A stretch of 64,000 bases of DNA. It comes from Nocardiopsis dassonvillei_B (GTDB lineage: Bacteria > Actinomycetota > Actinomycetes > Streptosporangiales > Streptosporangiaceae). Below the pieces are notes generated by a model. It was not told the origin of the DNA and ran no database searches. It saw only the letters and a list, made by a program, of their open reading frames with translations. Shown here piece after piece: positions 16,336 through 24,722 of this stretch. Position 1 is the stretch's first letter; every line of letters begins with the position of its first letter. A program made the translations under genes and the position numbers. Location of the stretch: NCBI RefSeq assembly GCF_964273065.1, contig NZ_OZ186815.1, positions 1 through 64,000 of the forward strand, read 5' to 3'.

Positions 16336-17484
16336 GTGCATCCCGGGCTGATCGGGAGGCCGGTGTACCTGGACTACAACGGCACGACACCGGTCGACCC
16401 CCGCGTGGTCGAAGCGATGACGCCCTACCTCGGCGAGCACTTCGGCAACCCCTCCAGCGCACACGGCTACGGTGAGCGCCCGCAGGAGGCGCTGGAACGG
16501 GCCCGGGATCGAGTGGCGTCGCTGATCGGGGCCGGGGCCGGGCAGATCGTCTTCACCGGCAGCGGATCGGAAGCCGATGCATTGGCGATACTGGGGGTCC
16601 TCGCCGTGCAGGGGCGGGGCGGGCGCCCTCATCTGATCACCCAGGTCACCGAGCACCCGGCGGTGGCGGCCGCCTGTGAGCTGGCACGGACCCTGCATGA
16701 TGCGGACGTGACCGCGCTCGGAGTGGATCGTGAGGGTCGGGTCGATCCCCGGGAGCTGGAGCGGGCGTTGCGCCCGGAGACGGTTCTGGTGTCGATCATG
16801 CACGCCAACAACGAGACGGGTACACTCCAGCCGATCGGCGAATTGGCCCGCATCACGCGCGCTCACGGTGCCCTGTTCCATACCGACGCGGCCCAGAGCG
16901 TGGGCAAGGTCTCGGTGGACGTGGCCGACCTGGGTGTCGACCTGCTGACGCTGGTCGGCCACAAGCTCTACGCACCCAAGGGGATCGCGGCGCTCTATGT
17001 GCGCGACAGGGCCATGATCGAACCGATCATCGGTGGGGGCGGACAGGAGCGGGGGCTGCGGGCGGGTACAGAGAACGTTCCCTACATCGTGGGGTTGGGG
17101 ACCGCCGCCGACCTGGCCGCGGCCGACCTGGTGGCCGGGGTCGACGAGCGACTGCGCTCCCTGCGGGATCTGCTGTCGACCGAACTCGATCGGCGGCTGC
17201 CGGGCCGGGTGCACCTCAACGGGTCCGCCCGTGAACGCCTGCCGCAGACGCTGAACGTCAGCATCGACGGGACCGTCGGCCATGAGCTGTTGGCGGCGTG
17301 CCCCGGTATCGCCGCCTCGACCGGTTCGGCCTGCCACGCCGGAGTGCGATCGTCCTCTCCCGTGCTGGCCGCCATGGGTGTGAAACCGGAGCACGGGCAG
17401 GGCGCTCTGCGGTTGAGCCTGGGACGCTGGACCACTGAGGACGATGTCCTGTTCGCGGCCGGGACGATTGCGGCCGCCGCCTGA
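16336..17484 (+). CDS. Cysteine desulfurase (NifS/IscS-like)
   Basis: A PLP enzyme that releases sulfur from cysteine as an enzyme-bound persulfide. Visible landmarks are VYLDYNGTTPVDPRV, GNPSSAHGYG, the GSGSEADALAI cofactor loop, FHTDAAQSVGK, the Schiff-base Lys in LVGHKLYAPKG, RAGTENVPYIVG, and the active-site Cys in ASTGSACHAG. I prefer GTG 16336 (GGAGCAGGGGG upstream, 382 residues) over ATG 16297, because the latter lies inside an operator and adds a non-conserved Gly-rich leader. It probably supplies persulfide to the TusA and rhodanese partners. Confidence 0.92.
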   Translation: MHPGLIGRPVYLDYNGTTPVDPRVVEAMTPYLGEHFGNPSSAHGYGERPQEALERARDRVASLIGAGAGQIVFTGSGSEADALAILGVLAVQGRGGRPHLITQVTEHPAVAAACELARTLHDADVTALGVDREGRVDPRELERALRPETVLVSIMHANNETGTLQPIGELARITRAHGALFHTDAAQSVGKVSVDVADLGVDLLTLVGHKLYAPKGIAALYVRDRAMIEPIIGGGGQERGLRAGTENVPYIVGLGTAADLAAADLVAGVDERLRSLRDLLSTELDRRLPGRVHLNGSARERLPQTLNVSIDGTVGHELLAACPGIAASTGSACHAGVRSSSPVLAAMGVKPEHGQGALRLSLGRWTTEDDVLFAAGTIAAAA

Positions 17485-17563
17485 CGCCTTGCTCCTCGAC
17501 CATTCCCTGCGCCGGAAGACGCGGGAGAGGGAGTGATGGTCGGCTCGCCCCCGCCGCTTGTTA

Positions 17564-17581
17564 ATCCAAAAATCTTTGGAA
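17564..17581. promoter_or_regulatory. Candidate ArsR-rhodanese operator 3
   Basis: ATCCAA, 6 bases, TTGGAA: the same arms and spacing as the other two sites. It lies 41 bases before the MBL-rhodanese start, in the gap after the cysteine desulfurase. Confidence 0.62.
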
Positions 17582-17622
17582 TAATGGAGTCCAGTGTTCC
17601 GTGAACCCAGGAGGCTCAGACG

Positions 17623-18993
17623 ATGCCCACCGACCTCACGCTCGTCCCCGTCATCGACGAGGGCCTGGGCAACTCCACCTACCTTCTCGACCTCGGCGGG
17701 GGCCGAGCCCTGGTCCTGGACCCCGAGCGGGACCTGCGTCGCGTGCGTGCGGAGGCCCGCGAACGGAACCTGGCCATCACCCACGCGGTCGAGACCCACA
17801 TGCACGCCGACTTCATCTCCGGTGCGCGCGAACTCGCCGAGGTCGAGGGCGCCACGGTCCTGGCGCCCGAGGTCGGCCCCCGCGGTTTCCGGGTGACGGG
17901 GATGAGCGACGGCGACCGGGTGAGAGCCGGAGACTACGTTCTGGAGGCCTGGGCCACCCCCGGCCACTCGCCCGAGCACACCTCCTACCTGCTCTACGAA
18001 GGCGAACGGCTGCTGGGGGTGTTCACCGGTGGCTCCCTGATGGTGGGCACCGCCGGGCGCACCGATCTGGACAGCCCCGAGCAGACCGTGCCGCTGGCCC
18101 GCGCCCAGTACCACTCCCTGCGACGGCTGATGGAGTTGCCCGACGACACTCCCGTCTGGCCCACCCACGGAGCAGGTTCCTTCTGCTCTGCCGGAGGCGA
18201 CGGCGACCGTGTCACCACCATCGGCAGGGAACGGGCCACCAACCCCCTCCTGCGGGTCGAAGGAGAGGACGCCTTCGTCGAAGCGCTGCTCGGCTCCATG
18301 GGCACTTTCCCCGGCTACTTCCTCCGCCTGGGGGAGATCAACCGGCGCGGACCCGCTGTACTGGAGAACGCCCCGGCCCTGAAACCGCTCACCCCCCAGG
18401 ACGTCCAGGACCTGGTGGCTGAGGACGCCCAGGTCGTGGACACCCGTACGGTGGCGGACTTCGCCGCCGGGCACGTACCCGGGGCGCTCTCCCTCCCGCT
18501 GCGCCGGGTCTTCTCCACCTGGTTCGGTTGGCTCGTCGACCCCGACCGGCCGGTCGTCATCGTCCGTTCCACCGGCCAGGACCCCAAGGACATCGCCTGG
18601 GAGGCCGCCAACGTCGGCTTCGACACCCTGGCCGGGGAACTGGAGGGCGGCATGGACGCCTGGGCCGGACCGGTCACCGCGGCCGCGACACCGCTGGTGG
18701 ACGCCGCCGACCTTGTCGCGGCTGATCCGGTCAGCGTCCTGGACATCCGCCAGGCAGCGGAGTTCGCCGCGGGTCATCTCCCCGGTGCCGTCAACATCGA
18801 ACTCGGAAGCCTGCAAGAGAGTCTGTCGCAGGTGCCCGAGGGGCCGGTGGTGGTCATGTGCGGCCACGGCGAGCGGGCCATGGGCGCCGCCGCCCTGCTC
18901 CAGCGTGCAGGGCGCACCGACGTCCGCGTCCTGGACGGCGGCCCCGCCGACTGGGAGTCGGCGTCCGGCCGGGACCTGGAGGAGGGGAGATGA
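17623..18993 (+). CDS. MBL-fold persulfide dioxygenase-like protein with two rhodanese domains
   Basis: A 456-residue protein. Residues 1-240 are a metallo-beta-lactamase domain of the persulfide dioxygenase (ETHE1/CstB) type, with metal ligands in ETHMHADFISG, TPGHSPEHTSYLL and WPTHGAGSFC. Two rhodanese domains follow: the first (about 260-350) reads IVRSTGQD where the catalytic Cys should be and so is probably inactive; the second (about 360-455) has Cys in VVMCGHGERA. CstB-like enzymes oxidise or detoxify persulfides. An operator lies upstream and the gene overlaps the MFS gene by 4 bases. Confidence 0.88.
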   Translation: MPTDLTLVPVIDEGLGNSTYLLDLGGGRALVLDPERDLRRVRAEARERNLAITHAVETHMHADFISGARELAEVEGATVLAPEVGPRGFRVTGMSDGDRVRAGDYVLEAWATPGHSPEHTSYLLYEGERLLGVFTGGSLMVGTAGRTDLDSPEQTVPLARAQYHSLRRLMELPDDTPVWPTHGAGSFCSAGGDGDRVTTIGRERATNPLLRVEGEDAFVEALLGSMGTFPGYFLRLGEINRRGPAVLENAPALKPLTPQDVQDLVAEDAQVVDTRTVADFAAGHVPGALSLPLRRVFSTWFGWLVDPDRPVVIVRSTGQDPKDIAWEAANVGFDTLAGELEGGMDAWAGPVTAAATPLVDAADLVAADPVSVLDIRQAAEFAAGHLPGAVNIELGSLQESLSQVPEGPVVVMCGHGERAMGAAALLQRAGRTDVRVLDGGPADWESASGRDLEEGR

Positions 18994-20303
18994 GACCGCG
19001 CGGCACGGCCCGGCCACCGGCGCTGGGCCTGCGGCACAACGCCGCGCAGTTCACCCTGCTCGTCGCGGTCAACGCACTGGTCGGCGGCATGGTCGGCCAG
19101 CAGCAGACCGTGCTTCCCCTTATGGCCGAGTCCGAGTTCGGCCTGTCCGGCTACACCTACATCTTCACCTACGTCGCCGCCTTCGGAATCACCAAGGCGA
19201 TCGCCAACTACGTCGCCGGGACCTTCTCCGACCGCTACGGCCGCAAACCCGTGCTGTTGGTGGGGTGGCTGTTCGCGGTCCCGGTGCCGGTGATGCTGAT
19301 CCTTGCCCCGAGCTGGGAGTGGGTGGTGGCGGCCAACGTCCTGCTGGGCATCAACCAGGGTCTGACCTGGTCCACCACGGTGGTGATGAAGATCGATCTG
19401 GTCGGACCCGCCCAGCGGGGCCTGGCCATGGGGCTGAACGAGGCCGCCGGATACGGCGCGGTCGCGGTGACCTCGCTGCTGGCCGGGTACCTCGCCCAGA
19501 CCTACGGGCTGCGCCCGGCCCCGTTCCTGCTGGGCCTGGCCTACATCGCCCTGGCCCTGCTGCTGTCCGGGATCTTCGTGCGCGAGACCCGTGACCACGC
19601 CCGGCTGGAAGCCGGACGGCACACTCCGCGCGCCGACGGCCGCCACGATCACCTGCACGCCGGCCTGACCGACCGGCAGATCCTCGCCCAGACCAGTCTC
19701 AAGGAACCGGCACTGGCCTCGGCGAGCCAGGCCGGACTGGTGAACAACCTCAACTTCGGCCTGTCCTGGGGGCTGTTCCCGCTGCTGTTCGCCACCGCCG
19801 ACCTCGCCGTCTCCCAGATCGGGCTGCTGTTCGCCCTCTACCCGGGGGTGTGGGGCGTGGGCCAGTTGTTCACCGGGGCCCTGTCGGACCGATTCGGCCG
19901 CAAACACCTCATCACCGCGGGCATGGCGGCCCAGGCCGCTGCATTGGTCGTCATCGCTTCGGCTTCCGGGTTCGCCGGGTGGGCTGCCGGGACCGCCCTG
20001 CTGGGACTGGGAACGGCCATGGTCTACCCGACCCTGCTGGCCGTGATCGGCGACGTCGCCCACCCGGCCTGGCGGGGCCGGGCCGTGGGCGTCTACCGGG
20101 TCTGGCGCGACCTGGGGTACGCGGTCGGCGCGATCCTGGGCGGGATCGTGGCCGACCTGCTGGACCTGCACGCCGCAGTGTGGGTCGCCGCCGCGGTCAG
20201 CGCCCTGTCCGCACTGGCCGTGGCACTGCGCATGTACGAGACCCATCCCGCCGCGGGCGGATCACCGCGCAGGCCCGCGGCTTCGGCCGAGGTATCGGGG
20301 TGA
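18990..20303 (+). CDS. MFS transporter
   Basis: A 437-residue, 12-helix major facilitator. It has the MFS motif A after helix 2 (GTFSDRYGRKPVLLVG), repeated in the second half (GALSDRFGRKHLITAG), and a His-rich central loop. It is translationally coupled to the MBL-rhodanese gene and preceded by GGAGGGG. The context suggests export or import of a sulfur compound or of a toxic substrate linked to sulfur stress, but the sequence does not reveal the substrate. Confidence 0.85.
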   Translation: MRPRGTARPPALGLRHNAAQFTLLVAVNALVGGMVGQQQTVLPLMAESEFGLSGYTYIFTYVAAFGITKAIANYVAGTFSDRYGRKPVLLVGWLFAVPVPVMLILAPSWEWVVAANVLLGINQGLTWSTTVVMKIDLVGPAQRGLAMGLNEAAGYGAVAVTSLLAGYLAQTYGLRPAPFLLGLAYIALALLLSGIFVRETRDHARLEAGRHTPRADGRHDHLHAGLTDRQILAQTSLKEPALASASQAGLVNNLNFGLSWGLFPLLFATADLAVSQIGLLFALYPGVWGVGQLFTGALSDRFGRKHLITAGMAAQAAALVVIASASGFAGWAAGTALLGLGTAMVYPTLLAVIGDVAHPAWRGRAVGVYRVWRDLGYAVGAILGGIVADLLDLHAAVWVAAAVSALSALAVALRMYETHPAAGGSPRRPAASAEVSG

Positions 20304-20349
20304 CGAGGGCTTCGGGCGGTCGCCCCCTGCCGCCCGGGCCCGGCGGTGC

Positions 20350-21027
20350 TCAACCCGCGCCATGAGGGAGGTCGACACGAACGGCTTCGCCGCTCACATG
20401 GAAGGACTGGGGTGTGCGCAGCGCGGGCATGAGGAAGCGGTCCAGGCGGGCGAGCGCGAATCCGGCCTCTTCGACCCTCGCCACGGTGTCGCGCCCGCAG
20501 CGGCAGCCTCCGAGAAGCCGGGGCCCCACCGTGGCATCCACCCACCGCTGCGCCCGTCTCATGCCCGGGGTGTCCGCCCGGACGTGCTCGAGGAAGTAGC
20601 ACCGCCCCTGTGGGCGCAGGACGCGGTGGACCTCCCGCAGGACCGTGCGCTGGTCGGCCACCGAGCACAACACCAGGGTGGCCACGGCGGCGTCGAAGGA
20701 GGCTTCGGCGAACGGCAGGCGCTCTGCGGTCCCGTCGACCACCTCGACGGGCACCGGAGCCCGTTTGGCCGCGCGCCGGGCCGCCGCGCGCAGGTGCGGT
20801 TCCGGCTCCACCGCGACGACCCGCCGCACCGCGGCGGGGTAGTGGCCGAAGTTGCGGCCGTCGCCCGCGCCGATCTCCAGGACCTTTCCGCTCAGCCCGC
20901 CCAGCAGCGCGGCGCGCCGCTCGGCCATGCCGCCGCCTTCCATGGCCCCGGCCGCCCGCATGTAGAAGCGGGCGAAGAGCGGGTGGTGCACCCGGTTGCG
21001 ATCCGTGTCCCGCCCCACGGCGCTCAC
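20350..21027 (-). CDS. Class I SAM-dependent methyltransferase
   Basis: A 225-residue methyltransferase of the UbiE/Methyltransf_11 type. Motif I is VLEIGAGDGRNFG; also visible are VVAVEPEPHLR, the GTAERLPFAEASFDAAVATL segment and LREVHRVLRPQGRCYFLEHV. The GTG start overlaps the P450 stop (GTGA), so the two form a coupled pair and probably act on the same small molecule or lipid. Confidence 0.85.
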   Translation of the reverse strand: MSAVGRDTDRNRVHHPLFARFYMRAAGAMEGGGMAERRAALLGGLSGKVLEIGAGDGRNFGHYPAAVRRVVAVEPEPHLRAAARRAAKRAPVPVEVVDGTAERLPFAEASFDAAVATLVLCSVADQRTVLREVHRVLRPQGRCYFLEHVRADTPGMRRAQRWVDATVGPRLLGGCRCGRDTVARVEEAGFALARLDRFLMPALRTPQSFHVSGEAVRVDLPHGAG

Positions 21028-22232
21028 CACCGCACCAGGAGCGCGACCGGACCACCGGTGAGCACGTCCTCGCGGACACGCACCTGCTCCGGGGCGACGG
21101 CCAACTCCAGGCCGGGCATCCGCTCGATCAGACCGGACAGGACCGCGCGCAGCTCCAGCCGGGCCAGCGGAGCGCCCAGGCAGTAGCGGATCCCGTGCCC
21201 GAAGGCCAGGTGCGCGTTCGGAGCGCGGGCGGCGTCGAACCGGTACGGGTCCGGGAACCGCTCCGGGTCGTGGTCGGCGGCGTCGGTGTCGCACAGCACC
21301 AGGTCCCCCGTGCGCACGGTACGCCCCGCCACCTCCATGTCGGTGCAGGCGTAGCGGGGGATCCCGCCACCGCTCCGGCTCGGCGCCCGCAGCAACTCCT
21401 CCACCGCGCCGTCCACTCGTCCCGGCTCCCGGACCAGGGCATGCCACTGGCCGGGAGAGGCGAGCAGCCCCAGCAGCCCCAGGCCGATCTGGGTGACCGT
21501 GGTCTCGTGTCCGGCGAACAACAGCACCATGGCCAGCACCGCGGCCTCCTGCTCTCCCACGTCCGGGTCGGCGGCCAGCCGCGAGACCACGTCGTCCCCG
21601 GGGGTGCGGCGCTTGCGCGCCACCAGGTCCAGGCCGTAGGCGAACAACTCGGCCAGGCCGCGCTCGGAGCGGGCGCGGTCGGCGGTGTCGGCGGCGTCGC
21701 GGGTCCAGGCGCGGAAGTCCTCCCGGTCGGCGTAGGGGACCCCCAGCAGTTCGCAGATGACCAGGACGGGCAGCGGCACCGCCAGGGCCTGGACCAGGTC
21801 CGCGGGCCGGGGGCCGTGTTCCATGTCGTCCAGGAGACCGGTGGTCAGCTCCGCCACTCGCGGTGCCAGCCCCCGCACGCGGCCGGGACTGAAGTGCGGG
21901 CGCAGCAGGGCGCGCATCCGGGCGTGGTCGGCCTTCTCAGTGGCGAAGTCGCCCATGGGGCCGCCGAAGAGGGCGGACTCACCGGTGCGGGCGGCGCGGG
22001 CGGGGTCGGGGTGGGAGCGGCCCAGCCGGTCGTCGTCGAGCAGATCGCGGACCAGGTCGGGTCCGATGGCCAACCAGGCCTCGTCGCCCACCGCGGTGCG
22101 GACCCGGTGCAGGGGTCCCTCGATGCGCAGGAGCGCCAGTTGCGCGGGTTCGGCCAGCGGGCCGTTCCGGTCGAAGGGCAGTCGGGGTAGCACGTCATCC
22201 TCCATGTTGTTAACCCTGCTTTGTATACTCAT
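21024..22232 (-). CDS. Cytochrome P450
   Basis: A 402-residue bacterial P450. The I-helix has LLFAGHETTVTQIG, the ExxR motif is in EELLRAPSRSG, and the heme-binding loop is FGHGIRYCLGAPLARLEL with the axial Cys. It is class I and needs ferredoxin from elsewhere, since no ferredoxin gene is visible nearby. It is divergent from a TetR regulator, which probably represses it, and coupled to a methyltransferase. The substrate is unknown. Confidence 0.92.
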   Translation of the reverse strand: MSIQSRVNNMEDDVLPRLPFDRNGPLAEPAQLALLRIEGPLHRVRTAVGDEAWLAIGPDLVRDLLDDDRLGRSHPDPARAARTGESALFGGPMGDFATEKADHARMRALLRPHFSPGRVRGLAPRVAELTTGLLDDMEHGPRPADLVQALAVPLPVLVICELLGVPYADREDFRAWTRDAADTADRARSERGLAELFAYGLDLVARKRRTPGDDVVSRLAADPDVGEQEAAVLAMVLLFAGHETTVTQIGLGLLGLLASPGQWHALVREPGRVDGAVEELLRAPSRSGGGIPRYACTDMEVAGRTVRTGDLVLCDTDAADHDPERFPDPYRFDAARAPNAHLAFGHGIRYCLGAPLARLELRAVLSGLIERMPGLELAVAPEQVRVREDVLTGGPVALLVRW

Positions 22233-22301
22233 GATTAAACAAGGCTATTTATAGACTCCGGAGTTGACAAGGGCGCGAGCAGAGGCGAGGAGAGGGCGGT
22301 C

Positions 22302-22895
22302 ATGGGCGACGGCACGACGGACGGCGCGGTCGCACCTGTGCGCAGAATGCGCCGGGCCGAGCGGCGGGCCCAGATCCTGGAGGCCGCGACCCGCGCCTTC
22401 GCCCGGGGCGGCTTCGCGGGCACCTCCCTGGACGACATCGCCACCGAGGCCGCCATCAGCAAAGTGATCCTCTACCGGCACTTCGAGTCCAAGGACGAGA
22501 TGTACCGGGCCGCCCTGGACCGAGTCTGCGCGCGCCTACAGGAGCGGGTCGGCGAGGGCGACTTCACCGGGGAGAGCCTGTCCCTGTTCCTGGCCGCCGC
22601 GGCAGAGGACCCCGACGGGTTCCGCCTGCTGTTCCACTACGCGGCCCGTGAACCGGACTTCCGGGAGTGGGCCGACCGCTTCGTGGCCGGCTCCGTCGAC
22701 CTGGCACTGCGCCAACTGGCGGAGGTGATCCCCGACCCGGCCTGGGCCCGCTGGGCCGCACGCCTGGTGTTCACCGTGGCCATCGAGGGTGCCATCGCCT
22801 GGCTGGACGAGGGGAGCCCCGATCCCGAGCAGGCGGCCGAACGCATCGACACCGCGATCCGCGGCGTGATCACCGCGGGCCGAGGGGCGCCCTGA
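22302..22895 (+). CDS. TetR-family regulator
   Basis: A 197-residue protein with an N-terminal TetR HTH: RAERRAQILEAATRAFARGG, then TSLDDIATEAAISKVILYRHF. The C-terminal half is helical and variable, for ligand binding. It is divergent from the P450/methyltransferase pair. The 70-bp AT-rich gap (22233-22301, with TATACTCATGATTAAACAAG) probably contains the shared operator. Confidence 0.9.
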   Translation: MGDGTTDGAVAPVRRMRRAERRAQILEAATRAFARGGFAGTSLDDIATEAAISKVILYRHFESKDEMYRAALDRVCARLQERVGEGDFTGESLSLFLAAAAEDPDGFRLLFHYAAREPDFREWADRFVAGSVDLALRQLAEVIPDPAWARWAARLVFTVAIEGAIAWLDEGSPDPEQAAERIDTAIRGVITAGRGAP

Positions 22896-22929
22896 CTCCC
22901 CACCCACGGAAGAACGTCATCCGGGCGAT

Positions 22930-22956
22930 TGTCTCGTGCCGGGTGTGATGGAGGCT
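22930..22956. repeat. Solo IS3 end-like sequence
   Basis: 27 bases identical to the right terminal repeat of the IS3 element at 6553-6580 (TGTCTCGTGCC...GGAGGCT), with no transposase attached. It lies about 85 bp before the integrase. A degenerate version occurs at 31626-31648, also before integrase-like sequence. Confidence 0.6.
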
Positions 22957-23041
22957 GCGGCGCGTACCGGGATCGCCTCCCGGCACCCACCCTTCTCCGA
23001 GTAACGCTTGTGGGATGAGACTGGGCGTGGAGGTGGTGGTC

Positions 23042-24475
23042 GTGTCCGGTTCTGGTTCGGTGTTCAAGCGGTGCGGGTGCCGGATGGGCGGTACCTCGAG
23101 GAGGCTCGGGAGCGGGTGTCCGCAGTTACGGTCACGCGGGCATGGAAGCTGGTACTTCTCGCTCGAGTCGGACCAGGGCCTGAGCGTCCGGTGTCGGGTG
23201 CGTCGGGGCGGGTTCACCTCACGTGAGGCCGCACGTGCGGCGTTGAGGAGAGCCCGGGGTGACGGGCCGGGAGCCGCCGGATCGGTATGGACGGTGGGCG
23301 GGTGGCTCCAGCAGTGGTTGGACGGTCGGACCCGGTTGCGGGCACGTACCCGGGTCGGTTACCAGGAGCACATCGACCGCTACCTCAACCCGTATCTGGG
23401 CGGGGTGCTGCTGGAGGAGCTGACTCCCGCCCTGGCGCGGCAGGCTTTCGAGCGGATCTCCCGCCACACCACACCCCGTGGGAATCCCTTATCTTCAGCG
23501 ACGGTGCAACGGGTGCGGGCCACGCTGCGGGCGGCGTTGAACACCGCGGTCCGCGAACGGCTGCTGGCCTCCAACCCGGCCAAGGGCCTGCGATTGGACA
23601 ACGGTGAGAGCGCCCGTCCGGTGGTGTGGACCGACCAGGCCGTGGCCGAGTGGCGCCATGGAGGGGACCGGCCGGCGGTGGCCGTGTGGACGGTGGAGCA
23701 GACCCGCCAGTTCCTGGACTTCGTCTCCGACCACCCGTTGTACGCGCTGTTCCACCTGGCGGTGATGACCGGGCTGCGCCGGGGCGAGGTGGTGGGGCTG
23801 CGATGGGAGGACATCGACTTGGCCCACGGCACGGTGGGAGTGGTCCGCCAGCTCCAGACCCACCCGGGGCAGGGAATGGTGGAATCGGAGCCCAAGAGCG
23901 CGGCAAGCCGCCGCACATTGATGTTGGACCACACCACGCTGGGGGTACTGCGCCGCCACCGGCACCGCCAGCAGACCCAGGCCACAGAACACTGCCTGGA
24001 CTGGGCTCGGGGGTATGTGTTCACCGCGATGCGGGGCGGCCCGATGGCCCCGGAGCGGTTGTCGCGCCTGTTCCGCAGGCTCAACGCCGCGAGCGGGTTG
24101 CCGCCGGTGCGGTTGCACGATCTGCGGCACGGGGCGGCGACGCTGGCCTTGGCGGCGGGGGTGGAGTTGAAAGTCGTGCAGGCGATGTTGGGGCACGCGA
24201 GCATCGTGCTCACGGCGGACACCTATGCCAGTGTGTTGCCGGAGGTGGCCCGCGAGGCGGCCGAGCGGACGGCGTGGTTGGTGCTGCGGGACGCTGGGAA
24301 AGTGCGTCGTCAGGTGCGGGGGAGGGGTGGCCGGCGGGGTCTGGTGTTGGTCCCACCTCGGTCCCACCCTGGACCCACCGGCAGGACAGCGCACCCGGGC
24401 CGCAGCCCGGCAAGGCTGCGACCTGGGGTTTTGTGGCGCACCCGGCAGGATTCGAACCTGCGGCCATCGGATTAG
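23042..24475 (+). CDS. int: Tyrosine recombinase (pSAM2-type integrase)
   Basis: A site-specific integrase. Residues about 1-60 are an N-terminal Cys-containing segment (VFKRCGCR), then a SAM-like core-binding domain. The catalytic domain has Arg in MTGLRRGEVVGLRWED, His-x-x-Arg in LHDLRHGAATLALAAG, His in MLGHASIVLTADTY and the Tyr that follows. GTG 23042 is chosen (GGAGG 8 bases upstream). The annotated end runs through the attachment site, so the last dozen or so residues (RTRQDSNLRPSD) are tRNA sequence read in antisense. All catalytic residues are present, so it may be active. Confidence 0.9.
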   Translation: MSGSGSVFKRCGCRMGGTSRRLGSGCPQLRSRGHGSWYFSLESDQGLSVRCRVRRGGFTSREAARAALRRARGDGPGAAGSVWTVGGWLQQWLDGRTRLRARTRVGYQEHIDRYLNPYLGGVLLEELTPALARQAFERISRHTTPRGNPLSSATVQRVRATLRAALNTAVRERLLASNPAKGLRLDNGESARPVVWTDQAVAEWRHGGDRPAVAVWTVEQTRQFLDFVSDHPLYALFHLAVMTGLRRGEVVGLRWEDIDLAHGTVGVVRQLQTHPGQGMVESEPKSAASRRTLMLDHTTLGVLRRHRHRQQTQATEHCLDWARGYVFTAMRGGPMAPERLSRLFRRLNAASGLPPVRLHDLRHGAATLALAAGVELKVVQAMLGHASIVLTADTYASVLPEVAREAAERTAWLVLRDAGKVRRQVRGRGGRRGLVLVPPRSHPGPTGRTAHPGRSPARLRPGVLWRTRQDSNLRPSD

Positions 24476-24479
24476 AAGC
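24430..24479 (-). repeat. tRNA-Arg(TCT) 3'-half: attachment-site repeat, copy 2
   Basis: On the minus strand it reads CTTCTAATCCGATGG, then T-arm GCAGGTTCGAATCCTGC and acceptor CGGGTGCGCCA. It is the cleanest copy and shows the TCT anticodon. It overlaps the 3' end of the intact integrase gene, the usual position for such an element. No 5' tRNA half is present. Confidence 0.82.
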
Positions 24480-24484
24480 CCGGG

Positions 24485-24655
24485 GGTCGTCACGTGTCAC
24501 TTCGTGCCGTTGCGTCCCACACCATCCGAATCCGGATGCTGTCCTGTGTCACATGGTGCCGTGTGGTGTCGCCCCGGTCCAAAACCGCGGAGCACCAACG
24601 GAGCACAAACGGCCGGTTGGCGGCGTCCGATGGCACCTCGCGAGGTCTTCACTGC
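24485..24655. repeat. Direct repeat adjoining attachment site 2
   Basis: The second copy of the flank seen at 14895-15085 (shared GTGTCGCCCCGGTCCAAAAC and the GGAGCAC...GGAGCACAAAC spacing). It ends just before the GmrSD-like gene. Confidence 0.62.
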
Positions 24656-24722
24656 GTGGCCGTTGAGACCGGATCTGTGTCAGAAACCTTCGGGGTATCC
24701 GAGAGGGAACGTTCGTGCGTTG

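Noticed and set aside
16309..19017. A 902-codon open frame on the minus strand
   Set aside because: It is the antisense of the cysteine desulfurase and MBL-rhodanese genes. The long opening is a by-product of high GC; its composition is Gly/Arg/Asp-rich without a fold pattern, while the plus-strand proteins are unmistakable.
18774..20246. A 490-codon minus-strand frame opposite the MFS gene
   Set aside because: It is low-complexity Gly/Gln/His-rich translation, a shadow of the MFS transporter.
20610..22190. A 526-codon plus-strand frame opposite the P450
   Set aside because: It is a shadow of the P450 and methyltransferase genes; the motifs on the minus strand are decisive.
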